64,000 bases of DNA, from assembly GCF_004027225.2 (NCBI RefSeq), contig NC_044291.2, positions 12,222,048-12,286,047 on the forward strand, read 5' to 3'. This document shows positions 19,665-31,815 of this stretch, piece after piece. The DNA is from Strigops habroptila. Lineage: Eukaryota > Chordata > Aves > Psittaciformes > Psittacidae. How positions within the stretch are numbered: position 1 is the first letter of the stretch; every line of letters begins with the position of its first letter. The position numbers and the translations under genes are program-made. The notes beneath the pieces were generated by a model that saw nothing but the letters and a program-made list of their open reading frames with translations, ran no database searches and had not been told where the DNA came from.

Positions 19665-20040
19665 AAAGGCATTTATATTAGAGTATATAATTTATAATAG
19701 TAATATAGATATATTATATAATCATATCTATTATTATAATATATAATAATTTTTATTCTATTATAACTTACTATAAAAATAAGTGAGGGTTAGAGTTAGG
19801 GTCAGGAACAGGGGTTTCACTCAGGGATGGGGTTTTGGATTTATGATTAGCATTTGATTTAGGTCACAGCATCATGGCAGAGAGGGGACAAGGACAATGA
19901 GGAGTTATGGGGATACCAGTGGCATCTGGGGGGCTGTGGGGATGTTTTAGGGTGTCCATCAGGTTTTGTGAGGGTGGGTTGGGGTTTTTTTTGAGGTGTT
20001 TCAGGGGTGTTTCTGAGTGCTATGGGGGTGCTTTACAGTG
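19665..20040. repeat. AT-rich, telomere-like and G/T-rich tracts
   Basis: The order is the same as at 1245-2045: A/T-only sequence (19,680-19,780), TTAGAGTTAGGGTCAGG-type units (19,790-19,870), then a short GGGTGTTT tract. It is cut at about 20,040 by the CR1 fragment. Confidence 0.55.
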
Positions 20041-21305
20041 GTCCACTAGAGCAGGTTGCTCCAAGCCCCTGTGTCCAACCTGGCCTTGAACACTGCCAGG
20101 GATGGGGCAGCTACAGCTTCCCTAGGAATCCTGTGCAAGTGTCCCACACCTTCACAGGGAAGAACTTCTTTTTAATGTCTGATATAAATCTCCCCTCTTT
20201 CAGTTTAAAGCCATTCCCCCTTGTCCTGTCACTGCACACCCTTGTAAAAAGCCCCTCTCCAGATTTCTTGTAGGCCCTGTTTAGGTATGGGCTTAGTAAG
20301 GTCTCCCTGGAGCCTTCTCTTGTCCGGGCTGAACACCCTCAGCTCTCTCAGCCTGTCTTCATCGGAGATGTGCTCCAGCCCTTGGAGAATCTTTGTGGCC
20401 CTTCATAAGCCCATCATTCAAGGTCATAAGAGAACAGAGGTTGGAAGGGACCCCAGGAGGTCTCAAGGACAACCTGTCAGAAACAGGGTCAGAGAAAGTG
20501 GTTCAAGGCTTGAATCAGCCCAAGTTGGACAACCCCAAGGCCAGAGACTGCACAGCCTCTCTGGGTGACCTGATGCAGCACTTGCCTGAGCCTATGGGAA
20601 CAAGGTTTCCTTATGTCCTGGCTGAACCTCTCCTCTGTCAGGATCCCCCATTGCCTTTTGTCCTCCCACCAGGCACCATGGTGAGGAGCCTGGCTCTGTG
20701 TTCTCCATGTCCTCCTTGCCGGTACAGGCAGCCAGTCCCCAGCATCCTTCCCGAGACCTGAGGTCCCCATCAGCCTTCCCTTCTCTGGGCTGGACAAGCC
20801 CAGCTCCCCCAGCCTCTCCCCACAGGTAATATGCTCCAGTCCCTGCCTGTCCCGAGGACCCATTGCTAAACCCACTCCTGCTTGCCAATAGCATTCCTGG
20901 ATTGGGGATCTGAAACCTGGATGGAGTATTCCAGAGCATCCCTTCCCTTGTTCTCCTGGCCATGCTCCTGGTCATACAGCCCGGGATGCTGCTGTCCTCC
21001 CTTGCTGCCAGGGCACACGCTGCCTCCTGTCCAGCTCCTGCCCACCCAGACCTTTGCCATGGGCTGCTCCCAGCCAGGCAGCCCCAGCCTGTGCCATTGC
21101 AGGTGAGTCCCCTGCAGGGGCAGAAACTGGCATTTGTCCCTCTGGGATTTCCCGGGGCTCCTGCCAATACGTGCTCTCCTCCTCCTGGAGCCCCTTCATT
21201 GAGCAGAGGCCTTGGAGAATGTTTCAGTAAAGACACAACTGAAGAAGGCATCGAGTTCCTCAGTAACAATATCAGTGTCTTCTGCTTCACATTTGCCACA
21301 TCTTA
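20041..21305 (-). mobile_element. Tandem CR1 LINE fragments (copy of 2470-3540) plus a small CR1 linker piece
   Basis: Bases 20,041-20,420 and 20,421-21,125 repeat the two head-to-tail CR1 pieces at 2470-3540 with few differences. Bases about 21,190-21,305 (AAAGACACAACTGAAGAAGG) resemble the endonuclease-reverse transcriptase linker of the CR1 at 62.1 kb, on the same strand. Confidence 0.75.
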
Positions 21306-24300
21306 ACTAGGAACACAGCACAGATGCCTAGAAAGTCAAAGGCAAACAGTGCAGCTCTTTGCCATGGACTTCCTAGGCAAGGATGAGGATGGAAGCCTCA
21401 CAGCCTGGCTGGGAGGCTCAGCTGTGTGACCTCTGCTCCCACATGAGCACCTTGCCCTGCTCTATCCCCTCTCCCTGCCCTTCAGCTGTCTCGGTGCACA
21501 GCTCTCAGTCCTTGTCACCACCAGGCTCCACAACACACTTGGACCTTTTTGTCACACCAGCATTCACAACAAGGCAAAACCAATTTCTTCCTATGGTTAC
21601 TCTCACTAGAGAAAATGGTTTGCAAGTTTAATCCTTAATTGGTGGCAAACTCAATCCCCATGTCTTGCAGCAACCAGCCTTCCAACTACTTCGTAGGCAT
21701 TACAAGGGCTATTGGCCCTGTCATTAAGGGCTATTGGCACCGCAGCGTCCTAGAAAGGATTTTAACATCCATCCCCAAGGTCACACAGGTTAACATCTGC
21801 TCAGACAGCTTTGCATTCTGCCACGCACACATCATCCAGGATCTAGAAGGCAACAGCAACACACAGAGAGATGGGGGAACCGCATGACCACTGCTCCCTG
21901 TTGGGATTTTCTGGCACGCACCTGCCCTTCCAAGCAAAAAGGGAGGTGCAAGGTCTGAACAGACCCATTTTATCACAGTTCATCAGAGCACTTCCCCGGT
22001 TCATCCAGCAGCGCCTCAGAAACCTGCCTCACGGCTTCCTTCCAGCAGCAGCTCACAAACACAGAGAGGAGCCCAGGGCTTACTAGAGGCTGCCCAACTG
22101 AAGCAGAAACCATTGGGATGAGCAGGTCTGTCTCAAACCAGCAAGGTCTCCTACAGCCTGGCCTACACCCAGACACAGTCCATTTCACTGGGCTACTCGA
22201 GAACATGCTCAGCTTTAGACAATAAGCTTTGTGCTGAACAGGGACCAGCCTGTTCACCCCTTTGCAGTATACCCTGAAGATCACCCAGCTAACGTTGGAT
22301 CCTGGAGATGGGAATTCTGAGAGCAAATGCAGACCCACCTGCACCTGAGGGCTAAACAGTCATCTACGGGGAAGTTAAACATGAGGAAGATTTATCTGCA
22401 CATGTTCTGAAGCAAAAGGGTTACAGCACATAAAATGCTTGTTCACCACATTTTTGTAGGAGGATTTTCAAATCCCTTACCTTGTGGGCAATCTCCATCC
22501 ATCCCTTGGTGCCTTGCTACACTCATGATGCAGGTCTGGACCATCCTCTTTCAGGACCCCATTGCTGTATGGCACTTTGCTCTCTTCAGGTAGCTCAGAG
22601 CACGAGGAGTTTCACTGGCACGCAGCTCTGCTCAGCGCATGTGTCGCGGCTTGCAGATACGCTCAGTGACTCTGAACGCTGGCCTAATGCAACAGACAGC
22701 CTTGTGTTCTGCAACGGGCCCTCCACACGTGTCCCACCTGCAGATGTGTCTGTGCTTTCCTCTTGAGATCCTGTTTATTCTAGTTTTTCACTGTTGTTCT
22801 CAAGGGTGCTGGCCTGAATTGTTTCTGGCAGGTCTGGAAGGTCTTGTGAGAGATCCAGCCTCTCATCAGCCTGACAGAGAAGAGAGGGCAGCGGTGACCC
22901 TGCTGACAGCAGGGAGGTTGAGGTTTCATTCTCTGTGCATTCCTCTTCCAGCAAGGGAAGCAGTTTTTGAGGAACACATGGTTCTCTTTTGGGTGCTGAA
23001 TCCTCCCCAGGCGCTTCTTCCTGCTGCTCTTCTGGGGCTATTGCTTGTTAGTCTTCATAGGCTGCCTGCCTTTTTAGATGAGAATAGATCCACCAGCAGC
23101 CAAGAAGTGCCAGTGCTCCAGGTATGGCATATGGGATGAAATTCCACAAGTGTAAAGACATTTTAGAGAGCCTCAGCAATTGTATCTAGAAGGAGAAACA
23201 GAAAACATGTCACAATAGTCACAGGGAAAGGAACAGGAAGACTCAAGTTTCATAAATGCCTTGAGGTACTTCTAGTAGCAGGAACAGGCTTGTTTTCCAG
23301 CTGCTCTTTAAATTCACATCTCTGCTCTACCAGCAGACCACACAAGATTCTTACCTATGACCAGGGATCTCTGGACATTTCTCACCGTTATAGTCACCAG
23401 TTTCACCTTTCTTCCCCTTTACACTCAGAACAATTTCACCTTCTTTCTTCTGCCTCCCCATTGCAGGCCAGTCCTACACTCAGGGACAGCATCCAGCACT
23501 GCAGTTTCTCCACCAGCAGGCTGGGTTCACAGCACAGCTGGACCACAGGTACCCCAAGGCGCAGCCTTGATGCTCTGCAGGTCTCCCCAGTTCTCCACTT
23601 GAAAGGCAGCATCCCATTTCCGAGGGCTCCACAGGCTGACAACACATGCTTCTCTAGAACATAACTCCTCACTGAAGGGGAAGGGCTTGGCACATGTTCT
23701 CCCCCACAGCGTTGCAGGAGGCTGGTGTGCAGGCACACGACACAAGTCTGCAGTTCAGTAGGAGCCCAACAGCAACACGCAGCTCCTCTGGTTACTTTTA
23801 CACGCACAGTGGAGAAATTCCTCAACAAAGAGCCACTACAGCCTGAGGAAGCAAGTGTCTCCCAATGACCACATGTCCCTCTACAAGATTTCACAGTAGT
23901 GAAGGTGGGAAATATGCTGTAACACCCTTAGAAGAGTGGTATGGATCTAGCAAAAGCAGCCACAATAGAGAAACCACTCCTTAGGAAACCAGCTCCGAAG
24001 CCTGTTCTACATGAAATTTAGTACGTTGGCAGCTGCTCCTCCTCTGACTTTCTAGTGTTGAAAGCTGTCTCTTTTACTTGAGAAAGCGTGTGAACCCTTT
24101 CCCGCCTGGACTCATGACCCAGTCACACTCCCCATCCACACGCCTCCCCTGGGCTATGTGAGGCAGGGGAGGCAGGGCTGACAGGCCTTTTCTTTTCCTT
24201 CAGGAAAGCCTACAGCTGGCACACAGAGCTAGACAGTTCCCCACATCCCCAAACCAGCCCCTTGCTGCAAAGTACTCTCAGTTGCTGTCTTCACTGGGCA

Positions 24301-24845
24301 GAAATTCAAGCAAAACACCACGTGTCTGACAATGCTTACACACAACAGGCTTTTCTCCAAATGGGCCCCAAGACCTCTGCCAATGAGCAACAAAGAGAAA
24401 GATTGTTCTCAGGAGACAGCAAAGTCCTAGAAATGGGACCCACCCCCTGGAAAAGAGTATGAGCTGGTTCCTCTTTACAAGTAGACATTTCTCAGACAAG
24501 ACAATTCCTCAGACAAGACAAGGCAGCCTATTGACTGTGCTTAGTCTGTCTCCGGCAGAAAAACACTTTTGCTACCAGAGCAAGCGTTCTGAGCACGGCT
24601 TCCAGATACCACTCTCCTTTGGGCCTCAATTTTCACCAGCAGCTGATTCCATTCCAGCTAAGGGACAAAACCATGCCTCCCTCAGACTCAAACTGAGCAT
24701 CCAAGACTCAGGAAATTTCATATTCACCCCAGATTCCTCACCTCCTCCAGCCACTCCCTCCTACCCCACAGGAGCAAACACACAACCTCATCCCAGCTAG
24801 CCTGGACACCAGCCTGGCTTCCCCACTGCCTGTTGCAGAGTCACA
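21306..24845. other. Long stretch with no supported gene
   Basis: There are open frames of up to 166 codons (22,639-23,139), but none has a recognisable domain, repeat relationship or splice-signal pattern. Codon use looks random. Base composition is moderate, unlike the GC-rich X modules, and no copy of this stretch was noticed elsewhere in the window. It is probably unique intergenic or old repeat-derived DNA. Confidence 0.4.
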
Positions 24846-24849
24846 AAGT

Positions 24850-25065
24850 CATAGAATGGTTTGGGTTGGGAGGGACCTTAAAGCTCATCCAGTTCCAACC
24901 CCTGCCACAGGCAGGGACACCTTCCACTAGAGCAGGTTGCTCCAAGTCCCTGTGTCCAACCTGGCCTTGAACACTGCCAGGGATGGGGCAGCCACAGCTT
25001 CTCCAGGCAACTGTCTGTGCCAGCATGTAACTACCCTCAATGTGAGGAATATCTTCCTAATATGA
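24850..25065 (-). mobile_element. CR1 LINE 3' fragment
   Basis: The minus-strand 3' end runs from TCATAGAATGGTTTGGGTTG through the conserved GAGCAGGTTGCTCCAAG block. It is truncated at about 25,065. Confidence 0.85.
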
Positions 25066-25219
25066 AATGAAATTAAAAGAAATAGATGAAATTAAATCCT
25101 GTTTCCACTTGGAACCATTGTGTGTACTTAAAAATGATTCTGTAGCTGAAAAAACATCTGACATTTCAGGCAAATAACAGGCTCATCATTATTTGACTAA
25201 TGGTCAGTGCAGGGATTAG

Positions 25220-25372
25220 AGTGGAATAGCATAGCATAGCATAGCACAGTACAGCACAGCACAGCAGAGCTGTGGATAGGACATCTGGATAGGATACGAT
25301 AGGATAGCACAGCATAGCATAGCATAGCATAGCACAGCACAGCAGAGCAGAGCATAGGACAGACCAGCATGG
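25220..25372. repeat. Pentanucleotide ATAGC/ACAGC microsatellite
   Basis: Runs of ATAGC and ACAGC interrupted by GATAGGATACGATAGG units directly adjoin the 3' end of the next CR1. This suggests expansion of that element's AT-rich tail. Confidence 0.8.
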
Positions 25373-25720
25373 AATAGAATAGTTCATTGAGGAGGGACCT
25401 ACAACCACCATCTCGTCCAACTGCCTGACTAATTCAGGGCTGACCAAAAGTTAAAGCATTGTCCAAATGCCTCTTCAACTCCGACAGGCTTGGGGCATCA
25501 ACCACCTCTCTAGGAAGCCTGTGCCACTCTCTGAACATCCTCTCTGTGAAGAAATGCTTCCTTCTATTGTGTGAGCCTTCCCTGACTCTCCTGTCCCTGA
25601 ATCCCAGGGAGAAGAGATCAGCACCTCCCTGGGGTTTTAGTTCCTGACAACACTTCTTTTTCTCTTTGTTTACCAGCATGTGTATAAACTCAAACCAGTG
25701 TTCATAAATAAATGTTAGCA
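25373..25720 (-). mobile_element. CR1 LINE 3' fragment of a different subfamily
   Basis: The 3' end GGAATAGAATAGTTCATTGA (plus-strand text) is followed by the end of ORF2. In the minus-strand frame a remnant reads through FFTERMFREWHRLPREVVDAPS. The tail block differs from the other CR1 copies here. Confidence 0.75.
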
Positions 25721-26206
25721 TTCATTTAGCCTTGTGGATTCCCTGGCATGCCTGGATTACATTTCTAAGTAGCATCTTGCCATAAGGTGACATAGATGTC
25801 TCAAAAAAAAACCTGAAAAAAAAGGAAAAACTCTGGAATCAGAGGGAAGACACAGTTAGAACTAATTAAAGCAAATGAAAGGCAGAGCAAAAGCATCCCC
25901 TTCGTGTCTCCTCTGACTGTACCTGGTTTGGGTTGTGGGTAGCCATAGGGAGGGTGAAAGCCTCACATCTGTCTTTACAAGTGTTCTCTCTCCCACTGTA
26001 AAAGCACTGCAGCCTCAGGTGCTTCTTGTGTCAGAGGCACACTCAGTGTGATTCTTAAAGCCAACTCACATCTGGTCTGAAGTAGGGGGGTTTGGGTTTT
26101 GGTTTTGTTTTAATACATGTATTTCTGTATGTGTTTCAGAGCAGAACCTGGATCTTAGAGTGGTGGGAATATGTCCCTAGAAAGCTTGCCAGTTATTGCT
26201 GCACAG
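25721..26206. other. No feature seen
   Basis: Mixed-composition sequence without a recognisable gene or repeat. Confidence 0.4.
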
Positions 26207-26290
26207 TTGTCCTGGGTTCAGCTCTAACAGTTCTTTTTCTCCTTCTTAGCAGCCAACTTCAAATGAGTTCAGATTTTTTTATAAAGGATG
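26207..26290 (+). mobile_element. Possible 5' tip of an ERVL-type LTR
   Basis: TGTCCTGGGTTCAGC followed by TTTTTCTCCTTCTTAG matches the first bases of the LTR at 57,402 (read on its own strand). Similarity stops after about 50-80 bases. Confidence 0.45.
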
Positions 26291-28550
26291 CACAAAAGCT
26301 TTGATTATTTCTTCATTGTCTCACATTTTGGTGTTTGGTTTTTGTTGTTTTGTTTTGTTGGGGGTTTTTTGGTTTGGTTTGTTTTTTCCCCAATTCTTCT
26401 GCAGTATTACCTTAGGGTTATATGAAACCTTCATGGAGTGTTGTTCCTACTGCCCTGAGAGCGGAGTATCTGGAGGCGAACTCACCCACCAGCCGGCAGT
26501 GCGGATCATCGGGGCCCAGGTTCTGGGGAGACGCTGGCTCAGGCGGGTCGGCTGTGTCTCATCTGGCTTGCGAAACTGCCACCAGGATCCGCAAGTGGCC
26601 CGTGCCCGCTGCAGCGAGAGGCTGGGATGCAAAGTAGAGAATTATAAGGGTGTCCCAGACACACTGGGGAACCCCAAACATGGTTTTACACAGGGCTCTC
26701 ATACCCTTCAAACGGTTACGTACTACACACTTGGCCTAAGCACTAGCACCCTCACTACCAATTACTAGTCCTATTCAAACTCTGCCAGGCACTAATGCTA
26801 TTTCTGCTGCAGTCCTGCTCTTGTCTATTGATCCAGATGTCCCTGGAGCCAGTCCTGCAAGAGATACTGATTAATGGTGTGCGGGGCAGTGGGAGGGGTT
26901 CAAAGACATGCTGGAGGGGCTGGGATTCTGCCGTTATTTCTGTTGTGCTGCAATATTCCTTCTCCTTTATAGACAGCTCTAAGATACCATAAAGAAAAAA
27001 AAGTCCTAGGTTCCAGGGCTGGGCTGAAGCTTCCAATAAATATCTATTATCTCATCACATTACAGTGTACATATACACACACACATATATAAATAAAAGA
27101 ATGTTAATACTTTAAAGACTGGTTTATCTAATAGTTAGGGGGGAGAGAATTTTCATAACAAGTCCCGTGGGTCCCACCAACCAGGGTCCCAAATACCTTA
27201 TAGATAGGCTCAACAAATACCTTTGTACCTTATAGACAGACTCAACAAACCGCCTATGCTAGCTGTTCTAATACCAGAATGGACACTGTAAGTCTGATGA
27301 CTCTTGCGAGGATTCTGTGCAACTGACTCAATCCAGGCATCTCATCCTGGGTTTCTTTTTGGGCTGGTAGGAGACTCAGGGGAACATCATGTGAAACAGC
27401 CTGAAGCAAGCACTGATGTTCCCTCCCTCAGTCAGCTGGGAGACACACTGCCTTCCTGCAGTGTCATTTCTCTGCTGAGAGACAGAGTTAAGGCTAAAAA
27501 TCAACTTCTCTTAGAATCACAGAATCATTTAATTTGGAAAAGACCCTTGAGAACATCGAATCCAACCATTAACCTGTCAGAAGCAAGTCCACACGCTGAC
27601 CATGAGAACATCCCTGGTGGGATACCTTGTTTGGATGGTCACCAACAGCAACAGAGACTTTAAGTCAAATTTTAGATCCTACCATAATTTCACTATTTTC
27701 TATTCTATTCTGTTTGTTGTTAAACATTCTGCTACACATTAGAGCATGGAAATCAGCTGGACAAGTTACGTTATTGCAGAAACCTCCTCGTACAGATAAT
27801 GGTACTTAAACACATTTAACAAACTCTTAACAACTGAGTAAACCAACCAAAAATGTCCCTCAATTTGTCACTGGAATTCAGCACTACTCTGTTTGTAGGC
27901 ACAGAGGCAAGAGGTGACCACACCACTCTGTGAGAAAGATGGATTGAGGGAGACCCTTGTTGCTGTTTCTCCTAGAACACAGGGGAGTAGGGAATGAACT
28001 ACTACTTTTAATAACAAAAATACATTCCAATTACCATGGAAAATATGGAACAAGATGCTAAAGCCCAACAGGTTTTATCAGGAAGAACAACAATGAACTA
28101 AAAATTCCCTCCTTTCCCAGCCCATGGATAGTTTCCTCAATAATTGACAAGTGCACGTGACACAGCAAGTGATCTGTGTGTCTACTGCACATGGAGATGA
28201 ACAATTCCTTTTGGTGTTAGATCTGTATAGTCAGATTTATTTCCAAATCAACTCAACTATGTACCAAGGAAACAGGCAGGCAGTTTTCAACTGTATCTGC
28301 AGTGCCCTGCTAGGACCTGCACAGCTGGGGACTCCAGAAATAGCTGGGACTTCTTCCCCCAAGAAATCCACCCCTGACAGGAAGGAAACACACACTCTGC
28401 TCTGTGACACCAGGGGTCACTGCTTCAGCTGAGCTCTAATCGCTTTTCAGAAATCACACAAACCCACTGTGCATTCAGCACACCAGGAGCTTTTATCAAA
28501 ACCTGATCTCCCCGGAACACTTCAGTTGTAGAGGCACTAAATATTTATGT
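26291..28550. other. Unassigned stretch with one CR1 tip
   Basis: A T/G-rich tract (26,320-26,400) is followed by a GC-rich patch (26,450-26,640) and AATAAA at 27,036-27,041 with AC/AT dinucleotides around 27,070-27,095. Bases 27,380-27,510 resemble 6340-6430, and 27,515-27,650 is a CR1 3' tip (minus). The 155-codon frame at 26,301 has no recognisable domain. Confidence 0.35.
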
Positions 28551-28830
28551 ACCTGATTGGAAGGGACCTTAAAGCTCATCCAGTTCCAACCCCTGCCACA
28601 GGCAGGGACACCTTCCACTAGAGCAGGTTGCTCCAAGCCCCTGTGTCCAACCTGGCCTTGAACACTGGCAGGGATGGGACAGCCACAGCTTCTCTGGGCA
28701 CCCTGTACCAGTGTCCCACCACCCTCACAGGGAAGAACTTCTGCCTGAGATCTCATCTCATCTCCCCTCTCTGACAGGTTAAAGCTGTTCCCCCTTGTCC
28801 CGTCCCCACAGGCCCTTGTTCTCCCCACAA
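28551..28830 (-). mobile_element. CR1 LINE 3' fragment
   Basis: The minus-strand 3' end, with the GGAAGGGACC block, the GAGCAGGTTGCTCCAAG block and AAAGCTGTTCCCCCTTGTCC, breaks off before the rest of ORF2. Confidence 0.85.
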
Positions 28831-29279
28831 GAAATGAACGGAGATCCCAGGATTTAAGGCAGCCAGAGCATTCGGCTGCTGGCTCAGCCAGCGGAACTTG
28901 CACACCGAGTCCAAAGCAGTGACTCTGGTGAAGTCACTTGAGGTGTTCTTGGGAAATCCTAAAACACCCAAAGAACGCGATCGCCACCCACCTTGTTCCA
29001 CGCTTGTGTGTCCACAGGCATCAGTGGCACCAAGACACCAAGACAGGAACCACCAGGGGAGCTGCTGTTGCCTCTTCCACTGGTAGCTTGTGTTCCATGG
29101 GGCAGTTGTCATCTCCTGGTGCCTCCCATGGCGGGTTCCGTGGGGTTCCATGGCCTCGCACACTTGAACATGGGGTGTTCCAGAATCAGCCATCCCTGTG
29201 GTCCCCATGGTCATTGTGATGCCTGTGTCCCCATGTGCCCCACCATGTCCCCATGGTCCTCATGTCCCCCTGTCCCCAG

Positions 29280-29417
29280 CACATCCCCGTGGTCACCGTA
29301 CGGTGGCAGATGGCCCTGTACCGCGAGACAGCCGACAAGGCCGAGGGCTCAGACAGCCCCGAGCAGATCAACCGGAGGGTGCAGGAAGTGTCGGCCATGA
29401 TCTACCTCCTCGAGCAG
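29280..29417 (+). pseudogene. Orphan exon resembling a ryanodine receptor exon (RYR1-like)
   Basis: A 138-base, phase-0 open exon of 46 codons is framed by a good acceptor (CTGTCCCCAG, AG ending at 29,279) and a GT donor at 29,418. It has intact codons and strong GC3. The peptide contains WQMALYRETADKAEG and INRRVQEVSAMIYLLEQ, which I recognise as similar to the cytoplasmic region of ryanodine receptors (calcium-release channels of the sarcoplasmic reticulum), just before the conserved segment that follows there. The flanking CCCCATGGTCC-type repeats look like microchromosome intron. No other RYR exon is seen, and retroviral sequence starts ~45 bases later. It is a genomic fragment, not a processed copy. 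The family call is from memory and would need a search. Confidence 0.55.
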
Positions 29418-29464
29418 GTCGGGGGTCCTGGGGAGTGCCCGGGTGCTCCTGGGAGCTGTTACTG

Positions 29465-30716
29465 AATAGAGAGAGACTGAGTAAATGACATGCATAAATT
29501 AGGTTTAAAGAAAGAAAATTCAGACACATATTCCTGATGAAAAGGCTGTGGAGGCTCGAGTTTTTATGTTACAGAAAGCAGCTACTGAGCTGGATATACC
29601 AGAGGAAGTGGAGGATACACCCCACAAGTTTGGGCTGCTGCAGCACTGAGATGATCACGAAATCCAGAAGCAGGAACTATTCATCTGAAACCAAACATCA
29701 GACTGGTAAGACAGAAACAATACCCTAGAAAACTGGAAGCAAGGAAAGGACTAGAGCCTCTAACAGAAAAATTTGTCAAATACTTTGGCACAAGAATGGA
29801 CTGTATTTGTATTTCACATGGTAACAACCATTCTGGAACAGAAAAGCACTCATTGGCTTTCCCCAAGCAGGCTGCTAAAATATCAGGCTGTGCTTTTAGA
29901 ACAAGAGGACGTAGAATTGAAAGTAACTGACCTTTTGAATCCAGCAGTGGTTTTGACAACCGATCCAGAAGCAGGAGAGCTGACTCACAACTGTTTACAG
30001 ACTATTGAGCAGGTGTATTCCAGTCGTACTGACCTGCAAGATACATCCCTGAAGGATGTGGACTACAAACTGTTTGTGGATGGGAGCAGCTTTATGAAAA
30101 TGGAAACTGGAAAGCAGGATACGCTGTGGTAACCAAACATAATAGAGGCTAAAGCCCTGCATCCCCCCCAACACATCAGCACAGAAAGCTGAGCTGATGG
30201 TGCTACTGAGACTTCTGGAATTGTCAGAAAGTCAACATTTGCTTTTAAGGCACATCAGTTTGATAACACTCCAGTGAATACTGGTGATCACGTTGCTGAC
30301 AAAGCAGCTGAAGAAGCTGTGGGTGGGGACCTTTCATTAATATTGCCTCATAAGTATCAGTGCTTGGATAAGGAAGTTCCAAGTTATCAAACAGAGGATG
30401 GGAAATTACCTAGTCTATTAGGAGCCAAGAAGCATGATGAAGGATGGTGGGTTACACCAAACAGGCAAGTAATAATTGCCCAGCCTCTTAGGAGAAGAAA
30501 ACCACCAGGCAACTCATGAGGGAACAGAACCAGTGACTGAGGCTTTAAAGCTCCAAGTTCTGAGTATGCAAATGGCTGGAATCATAAAAGTGTTATAAAG
30601 AAGTGTGAACCTTGTTTACCATGCTAAGAGACCCCCATCTGGAACAACAAAGGCAATTGTCCAGGAGACTATTGGCAAGTGGACTTTACAGAATTGCCAC
30701 AGCATAACAGGCTCAG

Positions 30717-30751
<35 letters not shown>

Positions 30752-31200
30752 TATGTAGGTACTAATAAATACATTTTCTGGTTGTCCGGAGGCTTTCCCT
30801 TGTCACCCCAATATGGCTTGTGAAGTAGTAAAACACATTCTGAATCAGATAGTGCCCCCATATGGTGTACCAGCAGGCTTGTCCTTGGACAGAGGTCCGC
30901 ATTTTGTTGCAGAAGTAGTTAGGAAGGTGGGAAAGTGTTTGGGAATCAGGTGGGATCTGCATACCCTATATAGACCTCAGGCTAGTGGGAAAGTGGAACG
31001 TATGAATCAGACACTCAAGTTACAATTGAGCAAAATATGTCAAGAAACTTGTTTAACTTGGTTACAAGCCCTACCAATTGCTCTGTTGAGGATACAAATA
31101 CAGCTGGGAAAAAATCATGTGAGTCCATATGAACCAATGCATGGGCGGCCTTACAAACTGCCGTTTGTTCCCGGTGATATGTCTTTGCAGGGAAAACAGG
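29465..31200 (+). pseudogene. Decayed gammaretrovirus-like pol (reverse transcriptase remnant, RNase H, integrase)
   Basis: This is an endogenous provirus remnant. After a short possible gag end, the start of the reverse transcriptase is visible near 29,690-29,790 and then jumps to its connection region (29,860-30,000), so the catalytic middle is deleted. The RNase H start (LFVDGSS) lies near 30,070 and its C-terminal end near 30,280. Integrase shows a zinc-binding HEGT...CEPC (about 30,508-30,615), a first acidic residue in WQVDFTELP (30,673-30,699), LSLDRGPHF with the second, and GKVERMN with the third. It carries several frameshifts and stops, plus a TA-dinucleotide expansion inside integrase. 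It is class I (ERV1) by motif, and it cannot make a functional enzyme. Confidence 0.8.
30720..30748. repeat. (TA)n microsatellite within the integrase remnant
   Basis: About 14 TA units lie between the first and second acidic residues of the integrase remnant. The coding similarity resumes after it, around 30,763. Confidence 0.9.
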
Positions 31201-31204
31201 ATCT

Positions 31205-31749
31205 CAGGCAACACCTGCTGGCACTGGGTAAAACTCTTAGCTCTGGTAATATCGTGGTAGGACATAACCCAGAGTGTATCTGGACAATGCAACTCCCGAT
31301 TAACGGACCCCAAACTGGCTATTGGAATGCTCCAGAAGGGAAAGGGTGGTATTGATTGCGTAATAATACTGCTAGAAAGGCCCCTTCCCCCAGGATGGAC
31401 TGGAAAATGTACTTTGGGTGTTGTACTCCCAGGTGCTATACAGGCATTACAGATTGAGGTATCCAGCCTACCCCAGGTAACACTGCAGAACCATATGGCT
31501 CTTGGCACATACACAGACCAGAGGGGCAGAATATCCACAGATCTGGCAGAAATCTGGAAGCAAACTAAAGTATTATAGCCAGCTGCTAAAGATACTACCT
31601 GGGGATTTGAAGAATTATAGCATGGACTTACTTCTTGGCTACCAAATTGCATATTCTTAGAAAACTTGTTTGTGGTCATTATAGTAATAATTTGTGTCTC
31701 TATCCTTGCATGTATCATGATTCAATTTTGTAGTTGCTGGTCATGATAG
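31205..31749 (+). pseudogene. Retroviral env remnant
   Basis: Directly after integrase the frame changes to env-like sequence without the usual surface-subunit start. A WTGKCTLGVVLPGA-type segment (about 31,400-31,440) is typical of gammaretroviral envelope proteins. Near 31,670-31,735 a hydrophobic membrane anchor is followed by a short Cys-containing tail and TGA. Most of the surface subunit and the fusion region are missing, and at least one frameshift separates the pieces. It is non-functional. Confidence 0.6.
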
Positions 31750-31815
31750 CGTATTAGAATCAAACACGGGTAAAGGGTATAAAATGAGACTTACTAATAC
31801 GTAGAGAGAAAGGAA

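Noticed and set aside
22639-23139. 166-codon frame as a gene
   Set aside because: No domain, no splice pattern, and its reading frame has unremarkable codon use.
25220-25372. CRISPR-like array
   Set aside because: Repeats of five bases without spacers; vertebrate microsatellite.
26301-26768. 155-codon frame possibly secreted (hydrophobic start)
   Set aside because: The hydrophobic part comes from a T/G-rich simple tract; no domain follows.
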